Shown: in pieces, positions 17,305 to 26,704 of the stretch | Layout: every line of letters begins with the position of its first letter | How positions within the stretch are numbered: position 1 is the stretch's first letter | NCBI RefSeq assembly: GCF_024612015.1 | Contig: NZ_CP102512.1 | Span: 3,410,001 to 3,474,000, forward strand | Direction: 5' to 3' | DNA: 64,000 nt | Source of the DNA: Streptomyces sp. CA-210063 | GTDB lineage: Bacteria > Actinomycetota > Actinomycetes > Streptomycetales > Streptomycetaceae | Translations under genes and position numbers: made by a program | The notes under the pieces: generated by a model | The model's input: the letters and a program-made list of their open reading frames with translations, nothing else | What the model was told of the DNA's origin: nothing | Database searches by the model: none

Positions 17305-18717
17305 TCAGTGTGCCTCGCGGGAGCTTTGGGCCAGTTCGCCCCAGAGGTACGCACTGGTCTCGACGCCCTTGAGGAGCAGGTCGATCTCGACCTTCTCGTT
17401 GGGGCCGTGCCAGCCGTCGGAGGGGACGGAGATGCCCAGGAAGAGCACGGGCGCGTCGAGGACTTCCTGGAGGTCGGCGGCGGGGCCGGAGCCGCCCTCG
17501 CGCGTGTAGCGGATCGGCTGCTGGAAGGCGCGGCCCATGGCCCGTACGACCGACCGCAGGGCCGGGTGGTCCAGGGGGGTCAGGCAGGGGCGGGTCGACC
17601 CACTGAACGTGATCTCGTAGCGGATCCCGGCGGGGATCCGCTCGGCGGCCCAGGCGGTGACGGCCTTCTGGATGTGGTCCGGGTCCTGACCGGCGACCAG
17701 GCGGAAGGAGAGCTTCACCATGGCCGAGGACGGGATGATCGTCTTGCTGCCCGCACCCTGGTAGCCGCTGCCGATGCCGTTGACCTCGGCGGTCGGGCGG
17801 GCCCAGAGGCGCTCAAGGGTGGTGTGTCCGGCTTCTCCGTACGTCGCCGTCGACTTGGCCGTGGACAGCCACCGCTGCTCGTCGAAGGGCAGTTCGGCGA
17901 AGAGTGCGCGCTCGTGGTCGGTGAGTTCGACGATGCCGTCGTAGAAGCCGGGGATCGCCACGCGCGCGTGCTCGTCGTGCAGGGCGGCGACGAGGCGGGC
18001 GACCTCGGTGGCCGGGTTCGGTACGGCGCCGCCGAAGGAGCCGGAGTGGATGTCCTGGTCGGGCCCGTGCAAGTGGATCTCGCACTCGGCGAGGCCGCGC
18101 ATGCCGGTGCACACGGTGGGGGTGTCCTCGGCCCACATACCGGTGTCGGAGACGACCACCACGTCGGCGGCGAGCCGCTCGGCGTGCTCCTCGACGAGGG
18201 CGCGGAAGTGCGGGGAGCCGGACTCCTCCTCGCCCTCGATCAGCATCTTCAGGTGGACGGCGGGGGCGGTGCGGCCGGTGGTGGCGAGGTGGGCGCGGAC
18301 GCCGAGTGTGTGGAAGAACACCTGGCCCTTGTCGTCGGCCGCCCCGCGCGCGTGGAGGCGGTTGCCGCGGATCACCGGCTCGAACGGCTCGGTGTCCCAG
18401 CCGTCGGCCCGCGCCGCGGGCTGCACGTCGTGGTGCCCGTAGACCAGGACCGTGGGGGCGTCGGGGTCCGCGGAGGGCCATTCCGCGAAGACCGCGGGGG
18501 CACCGGGCGTCTCCCATATCTCCGCGGTGGGGAAGCCGGTCTCCTTGAGTTTGGCGGCCAGCCAGTCGGCGCCGCGTCGTACGTCCGTCGCGTGCTCGGG
18601 CTGGGCCGACACCGATGGGATGCGCAGCCATTCCACGAGGTCGTCCAGGAAGGCGGCGCGGTGGTTCTCGATGTACGTACGGACGACGCTGACGTCGCTG
18701 TCAACGGGCTGGCTCAT
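17305..18717 (-). CDS. M20 family dipeptidase
   Basis: A 470-aa cytosolic metallopeptidase of the M20 family (carnosinase/PepV-like). Metal ligands and catalytic acids are in YGHHDVQP (near 93), ARGAADDKG (near 125), EGEEESGS (near 158) and DTGMW (near 190), with a C-terminal SDGWHGPNEKVEID. A lid domain (about 210-330) holds the residues near HSGSFGGAVPNP. It probably releases amino acids from short peptides. ATG at 18717 is 11 nt after the adnB stop, so it is likely co-transcribed with adnAB. Confidence 0.9.
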   Translation of the reverse strand: MSQPVDSDVSVVRTYIENHRAAFLDDLVEWLRIPSVSAQPEHATDVRRGADWLAAKLKETGFPTAEIWETPGAPAVFAEWPSADPDAPTVLVYGHHDVQPAARADGWDTEPFEPVIRGNRLHARGAADDKGQVFFHTLGVRAHLATTGRTAPAVHLKMLIEGEEESGSPHFRALVEEHAERLAADVVVVSDTGMWAEDTPTVCTGMRGLAECEIHLHGPDQDIHSGSFGGAVPNPATEVARLVAALHDEHARVAIPGFYDGIVELTDHERALFAELPFDEQRWLSTAKSTATYGEAGHTTLERLWARPTAEVNGIGSGYQGAGSKTIIPSSAMVKLSFRLVAGQDPDHIQKAVTAWAAERIPAGIRYEITFSGSTRPCLTPLDHPALRSVVRAMGRAFQQPIRYTREGGSGPAADLQEVLDAPVLFLGISVPSDGWHGPNEKVEIDLLLKGVETSAYLWGELAQSSREAH

Positions 18718-18727
18718 GCTCACGAGC

Positions 18728-21700
18728 CTATCGGCCCGCACCGACATGCTCGTCCGGCGGTTCGTCCGTGAACACCCCCGGCCCGTCCGCCGACGACTCC
18801 GGGCCCTCTGTGTTCGCATCCGATCGGGCGTCGGCGCCGGGCTCCTCCAGGAGGAGCCGCTCCAGCGCTTCTCGGTCGGGGAGATCCCCGGGGCGTACGA
18901 GGTCCCCGGTACGGACGTACAGGAAGGCCGCCCCGACGGACTCCAGGGGCACGCCCTGCTGCTCGGCCCAGGCGAGCCGGTAGAGCGCGAGCTGGAGCGG
19001 GTCGGCGGTGCGGGTGCGGGTGGTCTTCCAGTCGATGATCTCGTACGTCGTCGTCCCGTCGCCGTCGCTCTCGCGGTAGACGGCGTCGATACGGCCGCGT
19101 ACGACACGTCCGGCGATGCCGAGCTGGAAGGGTGCCTCGACGCGGTACGGCGTGCGGTGGGCGTACGGCGTGCGTTCGAAGGCGTCCTTGAGGGCCTCCA
19201 GGTCCAGCTCGTCGGCGATCTCGGCCTCGCTGCCGGGCAGTTCCTCGGGTTCCAGCATGGGCAGCCGCAGCTCTTCGAAGCGGGCTTCGACCCAGGCGTG
19301 GAACCGGGTGCCGCGACGCGCCGCGGGCTGGGGCGGGCGTGGCATGGGGCGCGCGAGTTCCTGTGCGAAGCCGTCCGGATCGGCGGCCAGGCGCATCAGC
19401 TGCGAGGCGGTCAGCGACGCCGGCAGGGGTACGTCGGTGACCTTCGCGCGGGCACGCAGGAGCTCTCCGGTGAGGGCGTCCAGGTCGCGGTCCCAGGAGG
19501 CGATGGTGCGGGCGTCCTCCGGGGTGAGTCCGGACGATGCGGCGGGGGGCCTGCGGGCGTGCGGCACGACCGGCGTCCGCTCGTCCTGTCCGGGGTGGGG
19601 CACGCGCGCGTGGGGGGCCTGTGCGGGGCGGTCCGGCGACCAGGAGTCCCAGTCGTGCCCCTCGTCGAAGTCCTCGGCGACATCCGCAGGGAAGCCGTCC
19701 TCCTCGTAGAAGGCCTCGTCAGGGAAATCGTCGTCCTCGTAGAGGTCTTCTTCGTCGTCCGGCGGGGGTGGCCAGTCCGGGTCGTCGTAGGAGTGGGGGT
19801 CCGGGGCGTGGGCGGCGCCCGGGTGCGTGTCCTCGTGGGAGGTGGCCCTCTCCAGGTGGGCCAGTACGGTCTCGGCGGCCGCGCGGCGCCGTGTCAGGGC
19901 CATGTCGTCGAGCGGCAGGGGCCAGGCGCGGTCGGCGGCTGCTTCGTGGAGGGCGGGGTTCTCGGCGTCCTCCTCGGGTTCGTCGGCCCACGCCTCGATC
20001 TCGCCGTATCCGGCGGCACAGTGCGCGTACAGATCGAGCAGGAAGTCGGACGGTCCGCGTGGGCGCTTCTGGGAGGGGCCCCACCAGTGGCCGGAGCCGA
20101 GGAGCAGCGAGCGGGGGCGGGTGAACGTGACGTAGCCGAGGCGGAGTTCCTCGGTGTGCTGGTGGTCCTTCATGGCCTCGTGGAAGGCCTTCAGGCCCCG
20201 TGAGTCCCAGGCATCGACGTCGGGGAGGGTGTCGGCGTCGCCGCGCAGTCGGTGCGGCAGGACCTTGCCCTGGGCGGTCCACTTCTCTCGGCCCTGGGTG
20301 CTCGGAAAGGTACCGGTGACCAGGCCGGGGACGGCGACGACGTCCCACTCCAGGCCCTTGGACTTGTGGGCGGTGAGCACCTTGACGGTGTTCTCACCGC
20401 CCGGCAGGGCGTTGTCGAGGCCCTTCTCGTACTGGGCGGCCGTACGCAGGAATCCGAGGAAGGCGAGCAGGCCGGCCTCGCCGGCGCTGTTGGCGGCGAA
20501 GGAGGCCGCGATGTCCAGGAAGTTGGACAGGGTCTCGCGGCGGCGGGCGGCGAGCGCGTGCGGGGACGCGGAGAGTTCCACCTCCAGGCCGGTGACGGCG
20601 AGCACCCGGTGGAGGACGTCCATGAGCGGGTCGGCGAGCGAGCGGCGCAGGTCGCGCAGTTCGGCGGCGAGTCGGGCGAACCGTACGCGCGCGTCCGGTG
20701 AGAACGGCAGCCCGTCGTCCACGCCCTCGGCTTCGAGCGGCAGCTCCAGGAACGTGTCCAGCGCGTCCGCCAGCGAGATCACCTCGGACGGGTCGACGCC
20801 CTCGACGGCTGCGGCGAGCCGGCGGTCCGGGTCGTCGTCGCCGTCCACGCGCGCGTGGGACACGAGCAGCCTGGCGCGGCGGCCCAGGAGGGCGAGGTCG
20901 CGGGGGCCGATCCGCCAGCGCGGGCCGGTGAGGAGGCGGACGAGGGAGGCATTGGCGCCGGGGTCCTGGAGGACCTCGCAGACGGCGACGAGATCGGCGA
21001 CCTCGGGCAGGTGGAGGAGTCCGGAGAGGCCGACGACCTCGACGGGGATGTCGCGGGCGACGAGCGCGCCCTGGATCTCGGCGAAGTCGGTGGCCGTGCG
21101 GCACAGGACCGCGATCTCGCCGGGTTCCTTGCCGGTGCGCACGAGGTGGGCGATCGAGTCGGCGATCCAGCCGAGTTCCTCGGCGTGGGTGGGCAGCAGG
21201 GCGCAACGGACCATGCCGTCGCGTTCGGCGCCGGGGGCGGGCCGAAGGGCCTCCACGCCCGCGTGCATGGCCCGCAGGGGCTCCGCGAGGCCGTTGGCGA
21301 GGTCGAGGAGGCGTCCGCCGCTGCGGCGGTTCTCACTGAGCGCCTGGCGGGTCGCGGGGCGGCCGTCGGGGTGGGCGAAGTGCTCGGGGAAGTCGTCGAG
21401 GTTGGCGACGGAGGCTCCGCGCCAGCCGTAGATGGCCTGGCAGGGATCTCCGACCGCGGTCACGGGGTGGCCGGTGCCGCCGCCGAACAGGCCCGCCAGC
21501 AGGACGCGTTGGGCGACCGAGGTGTCCTGGTACTCGTCGAGCAGGACCACCCGGAACTCGTCCCGCAGGATGCGCCCCACCTCGGGGAGCTGGGCGAGGC
21601 CGGCGGACAGGGCGATCTGGTCGCCGAAGTCGAGAAGGTCTCGCTCGCGCTTGGCCGCCCGGTAGCGCCCCACCAGTTCGGTGAGTTCCCGTCGGGCGGC

Positions 21701-22345
21701 GGCCGCCTCGGGGATCTTGCGAAGGTCCGCGTTGGTGAGCTTCGCACTCTCCAGTTCGCGCAGCAGTTCGGCGTCGTACGCGCGCAGGTCCTCGGGGCGG
21801 ACGAGGTGCTCGGCGAGTTCGGAGTCGAGGGAGAGCAGATCGCTGACCAGGTCGGGGAAGGAGCGGGTGAGCGCCGGATACGGGCCCGTGGACTCGCTCA
21901 GGACGCGCGCGGCGAGTTGGTAGCGGGTGGCGTCGGCGAGGAGCCGGGAGGTGGGTTCCAGGCCGATGCGCAGGCCGTGGTCGGTCAGGAGGCGGCCCGC
22001 GAAGGCGTGGTACGTGGAGATGACCGGCTCACCCGGCGGGTTGTCCGGGTCGATCACGTCCGGGTCGGTGATCCCCGCTCTGACCAGGGCTTTGCGTACG
22101 CGCTCGGCGAGTTCGCCCGCCGCCTTGTTGGTGAACGTCAGTCCGAGCACCTGTTCGGGGGCGACCTGTCCGGTGCCGACCAGCCACACCACGCGCGCGG
22201 CCATCACCGTGGTCTTGCCCGACCCGGCTCCGGCCACGATCACCTGCGGGGCGGGCGGCGCGATGATGCACGCCGTCTGCTCCGGGGTGAACGGGATGCC
22301 GAGGAGCTCCTTGAGCTGCTCGGGATCACTGATACGGGCGGACAC
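18728..22345 (-). CDS. adnB: AdnB-type helicase-nuclease subunit
   Basis: A 1205-aa UvrD-like motor with a C-terminal nuclease. Walker A is VAGAGSGKTTV near 40, Walker B LLDEYQDTSVAQR near 265, motif VI VTFTRPRSLL near 800. A long acidic linker (DDEEDLYEDDDFPDEAFYEE near 875-895) follows, then a RecB-like nuclease with GRIDAVYR and EIIDWKTTR (the D...DxK core) and QLALYRLAW near 1130-1175. It lacks iron-sulfur cysteines. With AdnA it forms the double-strand-break resection enzyme of actinobacteria. GTG at 22345 (VSARISDPEQ) is preferred; a GTG eight codons earlier is possible. Confidence 0.93.
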   Translation of the reverse strand: MSARISDPEQLKELLGIPFTPEQTACIIAPPAPQVIVAGAGSGKTTVMAARVVWLVGTGQVAPEQVLGLTFTNKAAGELAERVRKALVRAGITDPDVIDPDNPPGEPVISTYHAFAGRLLTDHGLRIGLEPTSRLLADATRYQLAARVLSESTGPYPALTRSFPDLVSDLLSLDSELAEHLVRPEDLRAYDAELLRELESAKLTNADLRKIPEAAAARRELTELVGRYRAAKRERDLLDFGDQIALSAGLAQLPEVGRILRDEFRVVLLDEYQDTSVAQRVLLAGLFGGGTGHPVTAVGDPCQAIYGWRGASVANLDDFPEHFAHPDGRPATRQALSENRRSGGRLLDLANGLAEPLRAMHAGVEALRPAPGAERDGMVRCALLPTHAEELGWIADSIAHLVRTGKEPGEIAVLCRTATDFAEIQGALVARDIPVEVVGLSGLLHLPEVADLVAVCEVLQDPGANASLVRLLTGPRWRIGPRDLALLGRRARLLVSHARVDGDDDPDRRLAAAVEGVDPSEVISLADALDTFLELPLEAEGVDDGLPFSPDARVRFARLAAELRDLRRSLADPLMDVLHRVLAVTGLEVELSASPHALAARRRETLSNFLDIAASFAANSAGEAGLLAFLGFLRTAAQYEKGLDNALPGGENTVKVLTAHKSKGLEWDVVAVPGLVTGTFPSTQGREKWTAQGKVLPHRLRGDADTLPDVDAWDSRGLKAFHEAMKDHQHTEELRLGYVTFTRPRSLLLGSGHWWGPSQKRPRGPSDFLLDLYAHCAAGYGEIEAWADEPEEDAENPALHEAAADRAWPLPLDDMALTRRRAAAETVLAHLERATSHEDTHPGAAHAPDPHSYDDPDWPPPPDDEEDLYEDDDFPDEAFYEEDGFPADVAEDFDEGHDWDSWSPDRPAQAPHARVPHPGQDERTPVVPHARRPPAASSGLTPEDARTIASWDRDLDALTGELLRARAKVTDVPLPASLTASQLMRLAADPDGFAQELARPMPRPPQPAARRGTRFHAWVEARFEELRLPMLEPEELPGSEAEIADELDLEALKDAFERTPYAHRTPYRVEAPFQLGIAGRVVRGRIDAVYRESDGDGTTTYEIIDWKTTRTRTADPLQLALYRLAWAEQQGVPLESVGAAFLYVRTGDLVRPGDLPDREALERLLLEEPGADARSDANTEGPESSADGPGVFTDEPPDEHVGAGR

Positions 22346-22470
22346 CCCAAAGAGGCTAGCGCCGGCCACTGACAGCGGATGCCGGATCGCCCTCCGTGCA
22401 GGGAGAAGCGCTGGTCAGCACGTGCGGTGCTGTCGGTCACTCCTGACGGGGACCAGGTCCGCCCCCGGCG

Positions 22471-25400
22471 TCACTCGACCACGTGACGGCCTTCCGGGCG
22501 GGCACTGCACGACGCCCGGAATGAGCAGTGTGTGCAGTGCTGTCCCGTGGTCGGGGAGAAACGTTCGTCCAGGACCTTGCCCGCGGCCGTGGCCAGGAGG
22601 TCGCCGACCCACTCGCCTGCCGCACCATCAAGGGGGTCCTGCGCCTGCACCTTGGGAAGGGCCTCGCCGCCGTTCTTCTTGGGGGCGCCCTGCCGCAGTT
22701 GAACCAGTTCGGCGCCGCCCGCTTCTGGGCGTGTGCCGCCGAACGACTCGTCGACGGCCCCCTCGCGGACCGCGAGCTGGTACACGGCGAGCTGGGGGTG
22801 GCGGGTCACCTCGGCGGAACTCACGGGCTGCTTGCCCGTCTTGAAGTCGACGACGTATGCGCGGCCCTCGGTGTCGGCCTCGACGCGGTCCATGGAACCG
22901 CGGATGCGCACCTCGTAGTCGCCCGCTTCGAGGGTGACGTCGAAGTCGTGCTCGCTGGCCACCGGGGTGCGCCCCGTGCGGTCCATGACATGCCACTTCA
23001 GGAAGCGTTCGAGCGCCACGCGCGCGTGCTGCTTCTCCTGCTCCGACTTCCAGGGCGCGTCGAAGGCGAGCGCGTTCCACACGGAGTCGAGGCGCTCCAT
23101 GAGGACGTCGAGGTCGGCGGGGGTGCGTCCGGAGGCGACCTCGTCGGCGAGGACGTGCACGACGTTGCCGAAGCCCTGGGCGGCGGTCGCGGGCGCGTCG
23201 GCCTTCACCTCGCGGCCCAGGAACCACTGCAGGGCGCAGGTGTTGGCGAGCTGGTCGAGGGCGCTGCCGGACAGCACGACGGGCTGGTCACGGTTCCTGA
23301 GCGGGACCTTGCTCTCGGTGGGCTCGAACATGCCCCACCAGCGGTACGGGTGCGCCGACGGCACGAGGGGGCGGCCGTCCTCGTCGCTCAGCGCGGCCAG
23401 TCGCGCCAGGCGCAGGGCGGCGGCCTCGCGGAGGGCGTCCGACACGCGCGGGTCCACCGTCGTGGCCCGCAGTTCGGCGACGAGAGCGGCCACGGACAAC
23501 GGGCGGCGGGGGCGGCCGGTGACGTCCTTGGGTTCGACCCCGAGTTCGGCCAGGAAGCGGGAGGGCTGGTCGCCGTCGTCCGCGGGGGCCTTCACCGCGG
23601 TGACGACGAGGCGCTCACGCGCGCGCGTGGTGCCCACGTAGAACAGTCGTCGTTCCTCCGCCAGCAGCGCGCCCGGGGTGAGCGGTTCGGCGAGACCGTC
23701 GCGGCCGATGCGGTCGGCCTCCAGAAGCGAGCCGCGGCGGCGCAGGTCCGGCCACAGGCCCTCCTGGACGCCGGCGACGACGACCAGGCGCCACTGGAGG
23801 CCCTTGGAGCGGTGCGCGGTCATCAGGCGCACGGCGTCGGGGCGTACGGACCGTCCGGTGAGCGTGTCGGCGGCGATGTCCTCGGCCTCGATCTCCGCCA
23901 GGAAGTTGAGGGCGCCCAGGCCACCGGTGCGTTCCTCCGCGCGGGCTGCCGTGGCGAACAGCGCGCACACGGCGTCGAGGTCACGGTCCGCGTTGCGTCC
24001 GGCCGCGCCACCTCGCCGCGCGGCCCGCTCCAGGCGGCGTGGCCACGGAGTGCCGTCCCACAGCTCCCACAGCGCCTCCTCGGCCGTACCGCCGCCCGCG
24101 AGGCGCTCACGGGCCTTCCTCAGCAGCGCGCCGAGGCGTTGCGCGCCCCGCGCGTACGCCGGATCGTGCGCCACCAGCCGCTCCGGCTCCGCCAGCGCGC
24201 GGGCCAGCAGCTCGTCCGAGGGCGGCGGTACGGGGTTGCCGCCGGCCCGCTCCTCCTCGCGCAGCGCGCGGCCGAGGCGCCGCAAATCGGCGGTGTCCAT
24301 GCCGGCGAGGGGGGAGGCGAGGAGAGTGAGCGCGGTCTCGGTGTCGAGCCAGGAGGGCTGCGGATCCGCTGCGTCAGTAGGCCCTTCGGGTCCCCCGGCT
24401 TCCACGGAACCCGCTGCTTCCGCCGAGGTCACGGGTGTCGCGTCCCCCAGCTCCGCCCGCGCCACCGCCCGCAGCGCCGTCAGCAGTGGCTGTACGGCCG
24501 GTTCGTGGCGCAGGGGCAGGTCGTCGCCGTCGATCTCCAGGGGTACGCCCGCGGCGGTGAGGGCGCGCCGCATCGAGGGGATCGTGCGGGCGCCGGCGCG
24601 CACCAGGACGGCCATCTCGCTCCAGGGGACGCCGTCCTCCAGGTGGGCCCGGCGCAGGACGTCCGCGATGTTGTCCAGTTCGGTGCCGGACGTCGGGTAC
24701 GTGTAGACCTCGACGCGGCCCCCGTCCCGTACGGGCCTGAGCTCGCGGTGGGCCCGTACCTTCTCCGCCGGGAGACGGGTGAGCGGCATGCGCTGGGTGA
24801 GCAGACGGGTGGCGGTGAGCAGGCCCGCTCCCGAGCGGCGGGAGGTCCTGAGGACGGCGACCGGGGCCTGGCGGCCGTCCGCGCGCGGGAAGGCGGCCGG
24901 GAACTCCAGGATGCCGTTCACGTCGGCGCCCCGGAAGGTGTAGATCGACTGGTCGGGGTCGCCGAAGGCGACCAGAGTGCGGCCACCGCCGGCGAGGGCT
25001 CTCAGCAGCCGCACCTGCGCCGGGTCGGTGTCCTGGTACTCGTCGACGTAGACCGCGTCGTACTGCGCGGCCAGGCGCTCTGCGACGCCGGGGCGGCCGG
25101 CGAGGAGCACCGCGCGGTGGACGAGTTCGGCGTAGTCGAGCACTCCTTGCAGGTCGAGGACGTCGAGGTACTCGGCGAGGAAGGCGGAGGCCGCGAGCCA
25201 GTCCGGGCGGCCGATGCGCGCGGCGAAGGCCCGCAGGTCCTCGGGGGCCAGGCCCAGTTCGCGGCTGCGGGCGAGGACCGCGCGGACCTCGTCGGCGAAC
25301 CCGCGCGTGGTGAGGCAGGCGCGCAGTTCGTCCGGCCAGCGCACATGCGCGAGGCCCAGGTGCTCCAGATCGGGCTGGCCCGCGAGCAGTTCACGGACCG

Positions 25401-25842
25401 CCACGTCCTGTTCGGGGCCGGACAGCAGGCGCAGGGGTTCGACGAACAGGTCGCTGTCCTGATGGGCGCGGACCAGGGCGTAGCAGAACGAGTGGAAGGT
25501 GGTGGCCTGCGGGGCGCGCGCGGCGCCCATGCGCAGGGCCATCCGGTCACGCAGTTCCACCGCCGCCTTGCGGCTGAAGGTCAGGACCAGGACGCGCGAG
25601 GGGTCCGCTCCGCGGGCTACGCGGGCCGCCACGGACTCGACGAGTGTGGTCGTCTTACCGGTACCGGGACCTGCGAGAACGAGCAGAGGACCGGTCTCGT
25701 GGTCAACCACGCCGCGCTGCTCGGCGTCCAGACGAGGGGGGTCCGTCCGGGCCGGCGGGGTACGCACCAGTCGGTAAGCGCCACGGCTCCCCTGTCGCAC
25801 CTGGGTGTGCGACAGGTGCCTGGTGGAGGAAGAGGAGCTCAC
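22471..25842 (-). CDS. adnA: AdnA-type helicase-nuclease subunit with Fe-S cysteines
   Basis: A 1123-aa protein. Motor motifs: VLAGPGTGKTTT (Walker A near 60), VDEYQDTDPAQVRLL, GDPDQSIYTFRG, TAHRSKGLQW and VGTTRARERL. The C-terminal RecB-like nuclease has RGSMDRVEAD, YVVDFKTGK and QLAVYQLAV. Four cysteines (one in TCALQWFLGREV, three in HCTHCSFRASC) match the iron-sulfur staple of AdnA/AddB nucleases. Both ATPase and nuclease cores look intact. The GTG at 25842 opens a Ser-rich leader. adnB begins 126 nt after its stop on the same strand, so they form one operon. Confidence 0.93.
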   Translation of the reverse strand: MSSSSSTRHLSHTQVRQGSRGAYRLVRTPPARTDPPRLDAEQRGVVDHETGPLLVLAGPGTGKTTTLVESVAARVARGADPSRVLVLTFSRKAAVELRDRMALRMGAARAPQATTFHSFCYALVRAHQDSDLFVEPLRLLSGPEQDVAVRELLAGQPDLEHLGLAHVRWPDELRACLTTRGFADEVRAVLARSRELGLAPEDLRAFAARIGRPDWLAASAFLAEYLDVLDLQGVLDYAELVHRAVLLAGRPGVAERLAAQYDAVYVDEYQDTDPAQVRLLRALAGGGRTLVAFGDPDQSIYTFRGADVNGILEFPAAFPRADGRQAPVAVLRTSRRSGAGLLTATRLLTQRMPLTRLPAEKVRAHRELRPVRDGGRVEVYTYPTSGTELDNIADVLRRAHLEDGVPWSEMAVLVRAGARTIPSMRRALTAAGVPLEIDGDDLPLRHEPAVQPLLTALRAVARAELGDATPVTSAEAAGSVEAGGPEGPTDAADPQPSWLDTETALTLLASPLAGMDTADLRRLGRALREEERAGGNPVPPPSDELLARALAEPERLVAHDPAYARGAQRLGALLRKARERLAGGGTAEEALWELWDGTPWPRRLERAARRGGAAGRNADRDLDAVCALFATAARAEERTGGLGALNFLAEIEAEDIAADTLTGRSVRPDAVRLMTAHRSKGLQWRLVVVAGVQEGLWPDLRRRGSLLEADRIGRDGLAEPLTPGALLAEERRLFYVGTTRARERLVVTAVKAPADDGDQPSRFLAELGVEPKDVTGRPRRPLSVAALVAELRATTVDPRVSDALREAAALRLARLAALSDEDGRPLVPSAHPYRWWGMFEPTESKVPLRNRDQPVVLSGSALDQLANTCALQWFLGREVKADAPATAAQGFGNVVHVLADEVASGRTPADLDVLMERLDSVWNALAFDAPWKSEQEKQHARVALERFLKWHVMDRTGRTPVASEHDFDVTLEAGDYEVRIRGSMDRVEADTEGRAYVVDFKTGKQPVSSAEVTRHPQLAVYQLAVREGAVDESFGGTRPEAGGAELVQLRQGAPKKNGGEALPKVQAQDPLDGAAGEWVGDLLATAAGKVLDERFSPTTGQHCTHCSFRASCSARPEGRHVVE

Positions 25843-26153
25843 GTGGTTCGCCGGTCCTGGTGGGTGTGCGAGATGTCACTGCCGACGCGGTGCGCCGCCG
25901 TCGAAGGGTGGTGGTCGGGAAACGGGTGGGAAGCCCGCCGCTCGTCGAGGGCGGTGGCGGCGGGGTGAGAGGGACGCGTGCAGCCGACGCTACGCCGACG
26001 GATGGTGCGGAAGCAGGGCTTCCCCTTCTTCCCTCCCGACTCGCATGGCACCTGCGTCCCTCGCCCCACGAACGTACGGCATACCGCCGACGTGCCCCGC
26101 TTCCCCCGTACGGACCAGGGGTCGCACCGAGGTCCGCCGGATGCCGGAAGCTG
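25843..26153. other. 311-bp intergenic region upstream of adnA
   Basis: Lies between the alkyltransferase-like gene and adnA (both minus). Presumably holds the adnA promoter, but no clear -35/-10 pair is visible. A 76-codon reading frame here has no recognisable product and overlaps the adnA start by one codon. I see nothing else. Confidence 0.5.
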
Positions 26154-26519
26154 TCAGGTGTGACCTTCCGCGCGTACGCCGCCGTCCCAGCGCGCCCGTC
26201 TCATGTCGACGCGCGGCGCATGGCCCCCGGTGGCACGGCTCGCCTCGCGCAGAGGCGTGCCCTCCGCGCGGTAGTGGTCCAGGGCTCTCAGTTCATGGCC
26301 GGGCAGCAGGACACCGTCGGAGCGGACCACCCGCCACCACGGAACCGCGCCTCCGTAGAGGGCCATCACCCGGCCCACCTGGCGTGGGCCGCCCTCCCCC
26401 AGCCATTCGGCGACGTCCCCGTATGTCATGACCCGACCGGGCGGGATCAGGTCGGTGACATCGAGGACCCGCTCCGCGTACTCCGGCAGGGCGTCCGCCG
26501 GAAAGCTCTCCTCGCTCAT
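26154..26519 (-). CDS. Alkyltransferase-like protein (MGMT fold without the Cys)
   Basis: A 121-aa DNA-binding domain of the MGMT family: IPPGRVMTYGDVAEWLG (recognition helix region), GPRQVGRVMALYGG (the arginine finger/RAVG segment), then PWWRVVRSDG where true O6-alkylguanine transferases have PCHRV. The methyl-accepting cysteine is therefore absent. Such proteins bind alkylated bases and pass them to nucleotide excision repair. ATG at 26519 begins MSEESFPAD; earlier in-frame codons are not conserved-looking. Confidence 0.88.
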   Translation of the reverse strand: MSEESFPADALPEYAERVLDVTDLIPPGRVMTYGDVAEWLGEGGPRQVGRVMALYGGAVPWWRVVRSDGVLLPGHELRALDHYRAEGTPLREASRATGGHAPRVDMRRARWDGGVRAEGHT

Positions 26520-26704
26520 CCGCCCCATCCTGCCCCACCCCACCGACAATGGGACGTGGTGGCCGACGCGTGCGTCCCTCGCTCCGGGGGCGGTCTTCGG
26601 GCAGACTGTGCGCCCCCGCATTGCACCCTGATGCCCCTGTGTGCCCACCGGGCATGCCACCATCGTGCGGGCGGTGACTGGTGATACGAGACCAAGAAGA
26701 GACG

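Noticed and set aside
17212..18771. Plus-strand frame of about 500 codons opposite the dipeptidase
   Set aside because: Antisense shadow; the minus strand carries the M20 metal-binding motifs.
22528..25968. Reading frame of more than 1100 codons on the plus strand
   Set aside because: Mirror of adnA; the minus strand holds all helicase and nuclease motifs, and the plus product is featureless.
25839..26069. 76-codon minus-strand frame between adnA and the alkyltransferase-like gene
   Set aside because: Overlaps the adnA start, no ribosome site and no recognisable sequence.
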